Assembly (NCBI GenBank): GCA_035651635.1
Contig: DASRFK010000011.1
Coordinates: 1 to 64,000, forward strand
Origin: JANXQE01 sp035651635
Lineage (GTDB): Bacteria > Verrucomicrobiota > Verrucomicrobiia > Limisphaerales > UBA8199
Direction: 5' to 3'
DNA: 64,000 bases
The notes under the pieces are model-generated. The model saw nothing but the letters and a program-made list of their open reading frames with translations. It had not been told where the DNA came from and made no database searches. The position numbers and the translations under genes were made by a program. Of this stretch, positions 8,479-17,924 are shown one piece after another; the stretch's first letter is position 1; every line of letters starts with the position of its first letter.

Positions 8479-10896
8479 TCAGTTCCCCGCTGGAACCAAG
8501 CGGTAAAAGGCGCTGGGACCGATGGCCGGCAAGCTGATGCTGCTCTGGGTAGTCGGAGGGCCAATGTTCTGCCAACCGTTTCCCGAGAGGTTGGTGCAAA
8601 CCTGAACTTGAAACGAAGCGGGCGCCGCATCCCAAGTCAAAACGAAGGAGTTGGACTGGTAGGAAGCCTGGAGGTTGACTCTGGGTGGCGCCATAACCGG
8701 CAAGTTCATGGTGGCCGTACTGCTAAGGCCGCCCGAATCGGTCACCGCGACGCTGAAGGTATTGGTTCCAATATCGCCCGCACCAGGCACGCCCGAGAGC
8801 GTTCCGTCGGCAGCGACCGACAACCAGACCGGACCACTGACTTTGGCAAAGGTTAAAGTCGTGCCTGGATTCGGATCGTTCGCCTGTCCAACGATGGAGT
8901 TGGAATAGGTCTGGCCCACCGTCACTGGCGCAGCGACGAACGGGTCCGCGACGAATGCGGGCGCGGCATTGACGTTGAGATACATCGTCGCGGTGTTGGA
9001 CATGCCGGCCGGTTCGCTGACGCTCACCTGAAATACATTGGTTCCCACATCCGAACCTGACGGCGTCCCGGAAAGAGCGCCGCTCGGAGCGATAGTGAGC
9101 CAGGCGGGGCCACCGAGTTTGGCGAAGCTCAGACGCTCACCCGGATTAGGATCGCTGGCCTGATTTGCAATCGAACCCGTGGCGGGGTGTCCGACGTTGG
9201 CCGAAGGCGCCAGGAAGGGGTTGGCGTTGAACACGGGCGGCAAGTTGGTGCCACCCGCGAGAGCATTGATGAGTCGTTGGCCGGCCGGTGTGCCCCAACC
9301 AGTGCATAAATCGTAACCGTTGACGGCGCTGAACTTTGAAGGACTCGTTGAATTGGTGTTATTGCCGGTTCGAATATCGTGAAAACACGCGCTGTAATTC
9401 GTGCCCTTGCCAATGAGATAAAGTGCAGGATTGATGAAGCCAAGGGTCGAGTGGCCATTGGCAACGGATTGCTGATTTACCAGGGCCATAAACCCGGCCC
9501 AGAGCGGTGCCGCAGCGCTGGTGCCGCCGAAATAACCTTTGCTGCCGTTATTCCAAACCACCCAGATGTTATCGGCCGTCAGCGCCACATCGGGAAAGTT
9601 GCGCAGGGTCGTCGAGCCCTGGTTGGCGCTCATGTCCAGCCCGCTTTGGTAAGAAGGAATGGGATAGGTTGTGCTCACGCCGCCGCCCGTTGCGGCCGAC
9701 CCCTGCCCGACGGAAGCCCAATTCCACGTCGTCTCGCCAGTCCAGGCCCCGTGGGGGCCCGCGGTCGAGAGAGTGGTGCCGCCGACTACGGTGAGATTGG
9801 GATTGTCAGCGGGCGGATCGACGGTGCCAGAGTAGGCGCCATCATCGCCGGCCGCCTGGAACATGGATTGTCCCTGGGCGGCGAACTGGCGAAAGATGTT
9901 CTCGGTGGTGGCATTAATGCCGAAGGTCCAGGACGAACTCAATTGTTTCGCGCGATTATCCGTGGCCATGCGGCTGAGCATGGTGTTGGCACCGACCCCC
10001 TCATAGACCATGACACTGGACAACCCCGGGGCCATCGCGATGGCTACCTCGATGTCCAAAGCCACTTCGGCATTGTCAGCGCCCGGTGTTCCGGAGAAAC
10101 CGTTGAATAATAGAGTTTGCAGCGGAACGTTCGGCAAACCGGCTTGTGCCTCATACGCAGTGATGTCGTTGGTGTAATAGCCGTCGAACTCGAGCAAGCC
10201 CACGATTTGCCCCGTCCCGGTCAGCGCAACGGCGGGCAGGTAGGCAGCTCGAAAATCGTTGCCAAGATAACCGCCACCGGGTCCGGATCCTAAATTCGGA
10301 GCAGCGGCAGGCAAAGCGGCCTGCCGATGGAGCGAGCAGGCGTGAGGCACGATAAAGTTATCGAGGCCGCTGATATCCAGCAGCGGCACGCCCGCAACCA
10401 CTGAAGGCTCGATTTCAGGCGCGAAAAACTCGCGTCTTTCAGACGGATGCGGATAGAGTCGCAGAGTGGTGGCGAAGGCTTTCTCGATGTCGGCAGCGGC
10501 GCCAGCAACGTCAAGCAGCAGCCGGTTTTGATGCCGCCCCACGATAGTCAGCCCGTTGCCTTGGACAAAGTCGATAAGCGCCTGATACTCCTGTTCGGTG
10601 GGGCCGAATTTTTGCGTAAATTGATCCGGAGTAAGGAACTGATGGTAGCGGACATTGGACGGGTCGTACAAATCGTGCAGGAGGGCCGTCAAATCCTGCT
10701 CGTTGTGCAACGGGAGGCCGAGCGACAACCGCAACTGCGTCGCCGCCGGCATCCGGCTAATCGAGGCAACCTTCCGCACTACCGCCGGCACATGGCCAGG
10801 TAATGTTTTCCGGGGAGCGGCCCAACCGGGCGGCGTCCAGAAAGCGAACAGAGCTGCCACAAAGCAGGACAGCAAGCCCCGCCAATGGGTTCGCAT
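8479..10896 (-). CDS. Secreted sedolisin (S53) serine-carboxyl peptidase with Ig-like repeats
   Basis: This is an 805-residue preproprotein. It has a signal peptide (about 1-26), a pro-kumamolisin activation domain (about 30-185) and an S53 catalytic domain (about 200-545) with the triad visible as Glu277 and Asp281 (AEVALDIEVAIAMAPG) and Ser460 in GGTSAAAPLWAG. Asp351 or Asp352 in AAGDDGAYSG would stabilise the oxyanion. Two putative Ig (He_PIG-like) repeats follow (about 555-645 and 650-735), each with GPxWL and LSG(T/V)P motifs. The last about 70 residues end in FYRLV, a terminal theme common in secreted proteins of this group. It acts outside the cytoplasm at acid pH in known relatives. 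It stands alone, with a 210-base divergent gap before the O-antigen-ligase-like gene. Confidence 0.92.
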   Translation of the reverse strand: MRTHWRGLLSCFVAALFAFWTPPGWAAPRKTLPGHVPAVVRKVASISRMPAATQLRLSLGLPLHNEQDLTALLHDLYDPSNVRYHQFLTPDQFTQKFGPTEQEYQALIDFVQGNGLTIVGRHQNRLLLDVAGAAADIEKAFATTLRLYPHPSERREFFAPEIEPSVVAGVPLLDISGLDNFIVPHACSLHRQAALPAAAPNLGSGPGGGYLGNDFRAAYLPAVALTGTGQIVGLLEFDGYYTNDITAYEAQAGLPNVPLQTLLFNGFSGTPGADNAEVALDIEVAIAMAPGLSSVMVYEGVGANTMLSRMATDNRAKQLSSSWTFGINATTENIFRQFAAQGQSMFQAAGDDGAYSGTVDPPADNPNLTVVGGTTLSTAGPHGAWTGETTWNWASVGQGSAATGGGVSTTYPIPSYQSGLDMSANQGSTTLRNFPDVALTADNIWVVWNNGSKGYFGGTSAAAPLWAGFMALVNQQSVANGHSTLGFINPALYLIGKGTNYSACFHDIRTGNNTNSTSPSKFSAVNGYDLCTGWGTPAGQRLINALAGGTNLPPVFNANPFLAPSANVGHPATGSIANQASDPNPGERLSFAKLGGPAWLTIAPSGALSGTPSGSDVGTNVFQVSVSEPAGMSNTATMYLNVNAAPAFVADPFVAAPVTVGQTYSNSIVGQANDPNPGTTLTFAKVSGPVWLSVAADGTLSGVPGAGDIGTNTFSVAVTDSGGLSSTATMNLPVMAPPRVNLQASYQSNSFVLTWDAAPASFQVQVCTNLSGNGWQNIGPPTTQSSISLPAIGPSAFYRLVPAGN

Positions 10897-11106
10897 CCAC
10901 TCGAGGGTTCCTTGTAATACTGAACCAGGTTTTCTTCTGATATGCTTAAAACAGTTTCAGCCGCCGGCCCATCTTGCTGGTCACTTCGTCGCGATGCCGG
11001 AGCGGCGTTCCGAGAATGACAAGAGCAACCGCGATGCCAGCGCGAGGCGAATGGGGAGCTGCGATTCTACTTGTTACCCCGCCGAGGCTTGGCTCAAGGT
11101 AGCTTA

Positions 11107-12678
11107 ATGAGTAAGAGGTTCGCATCAGGATTTCTAACCACTCGCCCAATACGCGCGCGCGACCTTCTGGCGAACTCGGTCTGCGAGGCCATTATACCAA
11201 CTCTATTATGTTTCATGCTAATCTTCAGCCCTTGGGCGTTTGGAACCACCCAACGGTGGTCGAGCTGGACGATGAATCTGTGCGGGTACAGCCTGGGAAT
11301 TTTGCTCGGCATAAAGACCTGGATACGGCACGTGACTAAAACGAGCGGGTCAATTCCGGGTAGCAGTTCTCGCTTCGGCTTTAACCGCCGCACAACGGCA
11401 CACCTGCTTGGCGCCTTGACCTCCGCCATTCTGCTGTATTGCTTTATCTCCGCGGTGAACGCCCGCGCGACATTTGATGCGCTTTCCGGCCAACTCCGGT
11501 ACCACGATTGTGTCGCCTGGCTGCCGCACAGCCTGGATTCGCGCGGGTCGTGGGACGCCTTTCTTCGGTTGCTCGCTCTGTCCTGCTCTTTTTGGGCGGC
11601 GCACGACTGGTTAAGAGCACCCGACGCCGACAAACCGCGCACGCTGAAAGGGAGAGCCGACGCCGCAGTCTCAACTCGAATCAGGCGGTTGCTCTGGCTA
11701 TTGACTTTGAGCGGAGGCCTGCTCGCTTTGGAAGGAATCACGCAGCGGATCGCGCGTTCGCCCAAGCTTCTCTTCCTGATGTTGCCGGAATTTCTAGCGG
11801 ATCCCGCAACTCAGTTCGCGTCATTTGCCTATCGGGGCAATGCCGGACAGTATTTCAACCTGCTCTGGCCGGTTTGCTTCGGGTTGTGGTGGACGGGGCG
11901 ACGGACCAGGCCAAATCACAGCATCCTTCACGATTCCTGGAAACTGGTCTGTATTGGGTTAATGGCGGCTTGCCCGCTCCTCTCGTCGGCTCGCGGTGCA
12001 GCGCTGGTCGACGTAGCAATGCTGGCGTTGGCGGGCACTGTCTTCGCTATGGAGACACTGGCGCGAGACGACAGGCATTATGTCAAAAAGAGCCGGGGCG
12101 AGGTGCTGCTGATCGCCTGTTTTATGGGCGCCAGCCTGAGCCTGGGCGCCGGACTCGGATGGAAAGAACTGTGGCCGCGTTTAGGACAGGCGCAGGCCGA
12201 TTTGAAAGCGCGCGAAGAGCTGTACGAACGCGCCCGGCTCATCGCCGGAGATTACGATCTCTTCGGAACAGGCCCGGGCACTTTTGGCGCTGTATTTCAA
12301 TTGTATCGCAAATCACCCGATGACTATTGGCCGGCACAACTTCATAACGATTGGCTCGAAACACGACTGACGTTTGGCTGGACGGGAACGGCGCTGATCG
12401 GCTCTTGGTTGCTAGTGCTCGTGCTCGGCGAGTTGAGTCGTGGAAGTGCTCGCGCTCACTGGCCTTTGAATTTCTGCCTGTGGCTGGCCCTGGCCGGATG
12501 CCTGGTTCAGGCACGCTGGGATTTTCCGCTGCAGGTTTACTCAATTCTGTTTCTGTTTATGATCTGGTGCTCGATGCTCCTGGCCGATCCCGAGGCTTCG
12601 GAGCATCCCCCAGTGGCGGCAGGCTTTCACGAAAACGTCTCACCCAAACCGCTGACAGAGACCCTCGTTGGGCGGTGA
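11107..12678 (+). CDS. O-antigen ligase-like polytopic membrane protein (Wzy_C family)
   Basis: The protein has about 523 residues with roughly a dozen hydrophobic segments. The Wzy_C/WaaL landmark is the large periplasmic loop with GTGPGTFGAVFQLYR and the conserved HNDWLE near the C-terminus, preceded by ERARLIAGDYDLF. Such proteins join or polymerise glycans at the periplasmic face. ATG 11107 (MSKRF), about 6 bases after AAGGTAG, is preferred to an upstream ATG at 11071. No glycan-synthesis genes are adjacent, so the substrate is unknown. The stop codon abuts repeat copy B at 12680. Confidence 0.8.
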   Translation: MSKRFASGFLTTRPIRARDLLANSVCEAIIPTLLCFMLIFSPWAFGTTQRWSSWTMNLCGYSLGILLGIKTWIRHVTKTSGSIPGSSSRFGFNRRTTAHLLGALTSAILLYCFISAVNARATFDALSGQLRYHDCVAWLPHSLDSRGSWDAFLRLLALSCSFWAAHDWLRAPDADKPRTLKGRADAAVSTRIRRLLWLLTLSGGLLALEGITQRIARSPKLLFLMLPEFLADPATQFASFAYRGNAGQYFNLLWPVCFGLWWTGRRTRPNHSILHDSWKLVCIGLMAACPLLSSARGAALVDVAMLALAGTVFAMETLARDDRHYVKKSRGEVLLIACFMGASLSLGAGLGWKELWPRLGQAQADLKAREELYERARLIAGDYDLFGTGPGTFGAVFQLYRKSPDDYWPAQLHNDWLETRLTFGWTGTALIGSWLLVLVLGELSRGSARAHWPLNFCLWLALAGCLVQARWDFPLQVYSILFLFMIWCSMLLADPEASEHPPVAAGFHENVSPKPLTETLVGR

Positions 12679-12679
12679 C

Positions 12680-12847
12680 AGGGCAAACGCATCTAATTCT
12701 GGCGGTAGGGATGGCGCGCTCGCTGCGCGCAAGTTCAGCGAGGCAAGGTTGGGTGGGAAGGGAAGTCCTCTCGCATTCGTTCCGCCCGCTGAACGCGGGC
12801 GGGGACATCGCAGCGCGATGTCCCTACCTATCCGATGCGTTTGCCCT
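12680..12847. repeat. MITE-like dispersed repeat, copy B
   Basis: The element begins AGGGCAAACGCATCTAATT (12680) and ends GATGCGTTTGCCCT (12847). It shares with copy A (442-623) the ends, the stretch CTGGCGGTAGGGATGGCGCG and the core hairpins CCCGC-tgaac-GCGGG and GACATCGC-agc-GCGATGTC. The inner segment between them differs. It starts one base after the stop of the ligase-like gene and ends 61 bases before the pseudopilin. Confidence 0.85.
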
Positions 12848-12908
12848 GGGGCATGAGGTAGCAGAGTTGACTATTGTCATGAGCTGGGTGTATAGGGAGG
12901 CGTAGCCC

Positions 12909-13778
12909 ATGAACATTCAGCAACAAGCTATGCAATCCCAGCCATCGATCCAACGTTCCTCGGTGTCCAAAGGATTCACTTTGATTGAGTTGCTGGTGGT
13001 CATTGCGATCATTGCCATACTGGCCTCGATGCTGTTGCCCGCCTTAAGCCGGGCCAAGGCTAAAGGCCAGGGGATCTCCTGTTCGAACAACGCCAAGCAA
13101 TTGCAAGTGTGCTGGGCATTGTACGCCTTGGACTACAATGATACCATCGTGCCCAACGCCACTGATGACTCGCATGCCTGGATTGACGGCTCCGGAAACG
13201 CGCTGGCCTATGATTTGCCCGGCGCAACCAACATAGCCACCCTCCAACGGGGCCTGCTTTTTCCGTATAATACCCAGGTGAAAATCTACGCGTGCCCCGC
13301 GCAGCAGCGAGTCGAAGTAATCAGCCGCAATGGTTTGTTGCCTTTGCTGCCGGCCCGAAGTTTTTCGATCAGCGGCCAAATGCATGGGGGGACCTGGGAC
13401 GGCACCGACGTGAAGCCCATCACGCTGCCCAATAACCCGGCCAGTGCGATTCCCTATCGCAAAACCGGCCAGATCAACCGGCCTCCTCCCGTGGACGCTT
13501 TTGTCTTTGTCGATGAGAGCGAGTACACGATTGACGACGGCTACTTCGCCGTCCAGGTCAATGATGATACCTGGCAGAACTATCCCGCTTACCGGCACGG
13601 GCAGTCGGCCAGTTTTTCGTTTGCCGATGGCCACACCGAAATCCACAAATGGGTTGAAGCCAGCACGGGACTCCTCACCAACCCAACCGGTAATTCACCG
13701 GCCCCCAGATTCGGTTCCGCCAGAAATCGCGACCTCCAGTGGGTTTCCGACCGTTACATAAATCCAACGAAGCCCTAA
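12909..13778 (+). CDS. Pseudopilin / DUF1559-like secreted protein
   Basis: A 289-residue protein. After a short polar leader (residues 1-21) comes GFTLIELLVVIAIIAILASM (22 onward) with the prepilin peptidase site after Gly22. LLPALSRAKAKG, a CSNNAKQLQVCWALYALDYND segment and a C-terminal FSFADGHTEIHKW follow; the last is the H-X9-DG-type ending of this large PVC family. AGGGAGG about 11 bases upstream is a strong ribosome binding site. The family is multi-copy in Verrucomicrobiota, and members are thought to be exported through a type II secretion or pilus-like machine. The exact role is unknown. Confidence 0.92.
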   Translation: MNIQQQAMQSQPSIQRSSVSKGFTLIELLVVIAIIAILASMLLPALSRAKAKGQGISCSNNAKQLQVCWALYALDYNDTIVPNATDDSHAWIDGSGNALAYDLPGATNIATLQRGLLFPYNTQVKIYACPAQQRVEVISRNGLLPLLPARSFSISGQMHGGTWDGTDVKPITLPNNPASAIPYRKTGQINRPPPVDAFVFVDESEYTIDDGYFAVQVNDDTWQNYPAYRHGQSASFSFADGHTEIHKWVEASTGLLTNPTGNSPAPRFGSARNRDLQWVSDRYINPTKP

Positions 13779-14016
13779 AGGTTCAGAGTCCTGCCTTCCC
13801 GCGGTAGCCGGGCCAATCGGACGGGTGCCTGGTTTTCGAGATTGCACGCTTCGATTTGCTTACTTGCTTCGATGGTCGTGGAAAAATTCTGGCATTTAGA
13901 TCAGGGTTCCGTAGGATTGGCCTCCAATTCACCGGCTGAACGATGAAGCCGGTGCGTTGTAGCAAGTTGAACCACTCGGGCACTCTTGGACCTAACAGTA
14001 ACACTAATCGACCATC

Positions 14017-14805
14017 ATGAAGACAAAAGAACCCTCATTAAGCGGAGTCGTCGGCTTACCTTTGCAACTAACAGCTCTCCTGCTGGCGGCGGCGGCCGCG
14101 GCCGAGGACGCCAAAGCGCCTGAACCTCCAAAAAAGCTTTGGGAAAGCGTCGCTTCGGCCGATCTGACTCTGACCAGAGGCAACAGCCGCAATTTCCTGG
14201 GAGCCATAACGCTGAACACCAAGCGCAAATGGGAATCGGATGAGTTGTTGCTGGGCGCAGCGGCCGGGTACGGCAAAGCCACGACTAAGAGTTCAAGCGG
14301 CCAGGATGTGACGTCCGAGACCCAGGACTTTCTGAAGGGCTTCGGACAGTTCAATCATTTGTTCAGCGAGCGTTTTTATGCCGGCCTGCGCGTCGAGGGA
14401 TTGCACGACAATGTGTCCGATATCAACTACCGATTCACCGTGAGCCCCCTGGCAGGGTACTATTTCATCAAGCAGACCAACACCTTCCTGAGCGGTGAAG
14501 CGGGCCCGTCTCTGGTGACAGAGGAATTGGGCCATCACAGCGATACATACATGGGCCTGCGGCTGGCTGAGAGATTCGAGCACAAATTTGGCGGCGGAGC
14601 CAAAGTGTGGCAGACGCTGGAATGGATTCCCCAAGTGGATGACTTTGCCAATTGGATACTGAACGCCGAAGTCGGCGTGTCGGCGCCGGTTACCAAGTCA
14701 CTGGATATTCGTTTGGTCGCGGATGATACTTACAACAACCGTCCGGCCAGCGGCCGGCTGAAGAACGACCTAAAGATCCTGGCGGGCATTGGTTATCGGT
14801 TTTAA
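14017..14805 (+). CDS. DUF481 (YdiY-like) outer-membrane protein
   Basis: The 262-residue protein has a signal peptide that runs through an Ala-rich stretch to about residue 30. The mature part is a run of amphipathic beta strands beginning WESVASADLTLTRGNSRN, the usual DUF481 opening, and it ends in an aromatic residue (GIGYRF), as expected for insertion by the BAM complex. Family members are small beta-barrels of unknown function, in E. coli acid-inducible. The start is an ATG in the sequence ACCATCATG, with no strong Shine-Dalgarno. No operon partners are apparent. The 238 bases upstream hold nothing recognisable. Confidence 0.85.
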   Translation: MKTKEPSLSGVVGLPLQLTALLLAAAAAAEDAKAPEPPKKLWESVASADLTLTRGNSRNFLGAITLNTKRKWESDELLLGAAAGYGKATTKSSSGQDVTSETQDFLKGFGQFNHLFSERFYAGLRVEGLHDNVSDINYRFTVSPLAGYYFIKQTNTFLSGEAGPSLVTEELGHHSDTYMGLRLAERFEHKFGGGAKVWQTLEWIPQVDDFANWILNAEVGVSAPVTKSLDIRLVADDTYNNRPASGRLKNDLKILAGIGYRF

Positions 14806-14810
14806 CTGAG

Positions 14811-14929
14811 AGCGTGTTTTAAAAACCGGCCGAGTCGCCGCGCCTGGTTTGGAGTCCCGCCTTTAGGCGGTTTGGGCGCTGGACCGCCTAAAGGCGGGAC
14901 TCCAAACCGAATTCCAAAACAGGCTCTAA
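14811..14929. repeat. Perfect long hairpin repeat (26-bp arms) with outer arms
   Basis: Arms at 14845-14870 and 14882-14907 are perfect reverse complements (start GGTTTGGAGTCCCGCC) around an 11-base loop. An outer imperfect pair, AGAGCGTGTTTT (14811) and AAAACAGGCTCT (near 14929), extends it. It begins just after the DUF481 stop and could stop transcription, but related copies elsewhere suggest a dispersed repeat. The copy at 59982 starts with the same AGAGCGTGT. Confidence 0.82.
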
Positions 14930-15022
14930 GGCCAACCCCTAGGCCAGGTACTCCAGATCCCTAATAAGCGATCAGGCTGCCCCCTAATTGTCATCACATT
15001 GGATGCTCCTTAAATTGGCTTC

Positions 15023-16066
15023 ATGCAGACAACGTATGTTAGGTCGACTCCTCCCTCCGCAAGCACGCTGAACGCCTCGGCAGCCGAGCCGGCTTCATTT
15101 CGCCCTCTGCACCCGGCCGGGACGGCTGCGCCGCTGCGGAACCGCGGGGCTCTGTTTAAGAGCCGAGCCGCCAATCATGGGAATGGCGACCGGGGGTTAA
15201 TCGAAGCGCTGGTCAGCTCGAAGCTGTTCCAGGAGTACGAACGGGCCTTTACCGATGCCACCGGGCTGCCGGTGGCGCTGCGGCCAGTGGAGACGTGGCA
15301 GTTGCCGCACCACGGCCGGCGCAATGAAGGCCCATTTTGTTCGTTGATCTCTCAGAAAAGCCGGGCCTGCGCATCGTGCTTGTCGGTGCAGGAAACGTTG
15401 TCGGAATTAGCGTCCGAGCAGGCGTACACGATGGGATGTCCGAACGGCCTGTGCGACACAGCGGTGCCGGTGCGTTTGGGCGACCGGCTGATCGGGTTTT
15501 TGCAAACCGGGCAGGTCTTCCGCAAAAAGCCCAGTGAAGCGCAATTCGATCGGGCCGCGCGGCAAGCCGCCGAATGGGGTGTGGAAGCGGATCGCCAAAC
15601 GCTGCATGAAGCGTATTTTGCCAGCCGCGTGGTGGCACCCAAGCAACACGACGCGATGGTCAAATTGTTGACCATTTTTGCTCAGCATCTGTCAATGCTG
15701 AGCAATCAAGTGGTGGTACAACAGGAGAATGCCGAACCGCCGGTTATAACCCGGGCCAAAGAGTACATCCTGGAACACCAGACCGAGAACCTGCGGCTTG
15801 GCCATGTCGCCAAGGCCTGCAACACGAGCACCTTTTATTTCTGTAAAATGTTCAAGAAGGTTACCGGGATTAATTTCACCGATTACCTCTCGCGCGTCCG
15901 GATCGAGAAATCCAAAAACCTCCTGCTCAATCCAAATCTGAGGGTCAGCGAGATCGCCTTCGAGGTCGGCTTCCAATCGCTAACCCATTTCAACCGGGTC
16001 TTCAAAAAAATTCTGGGGCAATCGCCGACAGAATATCGGGTGCAGTTACTGGGCACACGCAGGTAG
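15023..16066 (+). CDS. PocR-domain AraC-family transcriptional regulator
   Basis: A 347-residue protein. After a low-complexity N-terminus (1-60) there is a PocR ligand-sensing domain (about 65-220) with conserved cysteines in the segments CSLISQKSRACASC and GCPNGLCD. The C-terminal AraC double helix-turn-helix (about 240-345) has the signature EVGFQSLTHFNRVFKKILGQSPTEYR. PocR domains in other bacteria are linked to sensing small carbon compounds or metals. It precedes a block of two-component genes in the same direction and may govern or join that circuit. The target promoters are unknown. Confidence 0.9.
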   Translation: MQTTYVRSTPPSASTLNASAAEPASFRPLHPAGTAAPLRNRGALFKSRAANHGNGDRGLIEALVSSKLFQEYERAFTDATGLPVALRPVETWQLPHHGRRNEGPFCSLISQKSRACASCLSVQETLSELASEQAYTMGCPNGLCDTAVPVRLGDRLIGFLQTGQVFRKKPSEAQFDRAARQAAEWGVEADRQTLHEAYFASRVVAPKQHDAMVKLLTIFAQHLSMLSNQVVVQQENAEPPVITRAKEYILEHQTENLRLGHVAKACNTSTFYFCKMFKKVTGINFTDYLSRVRIEKSKNLLLNPNLRVSEIAFEVGFQSLTHFNRVFKKILGQSPTEYRVQLLGTRR

Positions 16067-16176
16067 GGGCACGCGCAACGCCCTGAAACGAGTCCCTATT
16101 TCTGGACGGGAACCAGGTCTGCTAAGATAGCATTGGCTTTCGCGGGCTGGTACCGGATAGTTCAGGGGCTCAGCGC

Positions 16177-17475
16177 ATGGATCCATACACCGATTTAAGC
16201 CGGACAGAGCTGGTCGCCCGGCTGAAAGCCCTGGAATCTCAGGCGTGCCCGCGGCCAACTGAGGGGACCGCGGGCCGCGAATACCCGCTCGCCAACCGTT
16301 CCGGGAGAACCGAGACCGAAGAGCGTTTGCGGGCGATTTTACAAACCGCGGTCGAGGGCATCATTACCATCGATGAGCGCGGGATTATGGAATCGATGAA
16401 CCCCGCGGCAGAAAAAACTTTCGGTTACAAAGCCGAAGAGGTGATTGGAAAAAACGTCAGCATGCTCATGCCGTCGCCGTATCGAGAGGAGCACGACGGT
16501 TACCTGGCGAATTACCTGCGGTCCGGCCAAGCGAAGATCATTGGAATTGGCCGCGAGGTGCTGGGACAGAGAAAGGATGGCACGGTTTTTCCCATGGATT
16601 TGGCGGTGAGCGAGGTGCCCCTGGCTGACCGCCGGCTCTTCACCGGTTTTGTGCGGGACATCAGCGAACGCAAGAAAGCGGAAGCGCGCTTGGCGGACCT
16701 GGCCCAATCCCTGGCGGAGAAGAACAAGGAACTTGAGACCATCGTGTACGTGGCCTCGCACGATTTGAGATCGCCGCTGGTCAATATCCAGGGATTCAGC
16801 CAGGAACTCGCGCTCGCCTGCGAGCGACTGCGGGAGCGCCTGATGGCCGGGCAATCAGCGGCGCCGGTGAGCGACCGGGAGGTTCAGGAGGTGCTCCGGC
16901 AGGATATCCCCGAAGCGCTGGAGTATATCCAGGCCGGGGTGACGAAGATCGATATCCTGCTGGCGGGTTTTCTGCGCTATTCCAGGCTGGGGAAGGCGGC
17001 GCTGCGCATCGAACGGCTGGACATGAATGCGTTGCTGCAAAACATTCTGCAGGCAATGGAATTTCAGGTCAAAAAGGCCGGTGTGGTACTGGCGGTCGAG
17101 CCGCTGCCGGATTGTCTGGGTGACGCGACGCAAATCAACCAGGTCTTCTCAAATCTCATCGATAACGCCATTAAGTATCGTCACGCGGACCGGGCGCCAT
17201 TCATCCGGATTAGCGGCTCGCTACAGGATCAACGGGCGATATTCATCGTTCAGGACAACGGCATTGGGATCGCCTCGGATCACCAGAACAAAGTTTTTGA
17301 AATCTTTCATCGACTCAACCCATCGGCCGGCGAAGGAGAAGGACTCGGCTTGACCATCGCCCAGCGCATCCTGGAACGGCAAAATGGAAAGATCTGGGTC
17401 GAATCGTCACCGGGAGTCGGCAGCCGTTTTTTTGTTTCCTTGCCGGGTCCGGAGCCGCTTAAAATGAAGCGGTGA
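16177..17475 (+). CDS. FixL-like PAS sensor histidine kinase
   Basis: A 432-residue soluble kinase. One PAS domain (about 50-165) closely follows the FixL pattern: REEHDGYLANY carries His106 where FixL has its haem-ligand His200, and IIGIGREVLGQRKDGTVFPM carries Arg126 where FixL has Arg220, which senses bound oxygen. Haem and oxygen sensing are therefore plausible, but unproven because many PAS proteins share this stretch. A coiled coil (about 165-188), the H-box YVASHDLRSP (His195) and an ATPase domain with NLIDNAIKY, DNGIGI and GLGLTIAQRI follow. It overlaps the next gene, a receiver, by four bases, so the two are probably partners. Confidence 0.92.
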   Translation: MDPYTDLSRTELVARLKALESQACPRPTEGTAGREYPLANRSGRTETEERLRAILQTAVEGIITIDERGIMESMNPAAEKTFGYKAEEVIGKNVSMLMPSPYREEHDGYLANYLRSGQAKIIGIGREVLGQRKDGTVFPMDLAVSEVPLADRRLFTGFVRDISERKKAEARLADLAQSLAEKNKELETIVYVASHDLRSPLVNIQGFSQELALACERLRERLMAGQSAAPVSDREVQEVLRQDIPEALEYIQAGVTKIDILLAGFLRYSRLGKAALRIERLDMNALLQNILQAMEFQVKKAGVVLAVEPLPDCLGDATQINQVFSNLIDNAIKYRHADRAPFIRISGSLQDQRAIFIVQDNGIGIASDHQNKVFEIFHRLNPSAGEGEGLGLTIAQRILERQNGKIWVESSPGVGSRFFVSLPGPEPLKMKR

Positions 17476-17924
17476 ACGCCAATCGAGAAGTCATCATCCT
17501 GGTAGCCGAGGACGACGCGGGCCATGCGCGTTTGATTGAGAAGAACCTGACGCGCGCCGGGCTGAACAATCCCATCCTACGCTTCGACAACGGGCAGTCG
17601 GTGTTGGATTTTCTTTTTCGACGCGGCACGGGGCCACACCGGGCTGGGGAGGCGCCGTATTTGCTGCTGTTAGACATCCGCATGCCGCAAGTGGACGGAA
17701 TCGAAGTGTTGCGGAAGGTTAAAGAGGATCCTGAGCTGCGAAAGATTCCGGTCATTATTCTGACGACCACCGATGATCCGCGGGAAGTGGAACGTTGCCA
17801 CAGCATTGGTTGCGCCAGCTACATCGTCAAACCTGTGGATTACAGCAAATTTGCCGAAGCCATCAAGGGGCTGGGATTGTACATCAGCCTTGTTCAGGTG
17901 CCGGACATCAACGGCGGGCGGTGA
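17472..17924 (+). CDS. Single-domain response regulator (Rcp1-like)
   Basis: The 150-residue protein is only a receiver domain. It shows the acidic pair in VAEDDAGHARLIEKNL, phospho-acceptor Asp in LLLLDIRMPQVDG, Thr in ILTTTDD and Lys in YIVKPVDYSKF. This subtype, with the long insertion after the second strand, is the partner of phytochrome- and PAS-type kinases and lacks an output domain. The start is GTG 17472, overlapping the kinase stop in GTGA, which indicates translational coupling. It in turn ends inside the start region of the next kinase, so the three genes form one operon. Confidence 0.9.
   Translation: MNANREVIILVAEDDAGHARLIEKNLTRAGLNNPILRFDNGQSVLDFLFRRGTGPHRAGEAPYLLLLDIRMPQVDGIEVLRKVKEDPELRKIPVIILTTTDDPREVERCHSIGCASYIVKPVDYSKFAEAIKGLGLYISLVQVPDINGGR

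Noticed and set aside
12867..12896. TTGACT-18-TATAGG promoter before the pseudopilin
   Set aside because: The -10 would overlap the ribosome binding site and leave almost no leader, so it is probably coincidental.
13783..14004. A 73-codon minus-strand frame between pseudopilin and DUF481 genes
   Set aside because: No start signal, family or codon support; the gap shows nothing recognisable.
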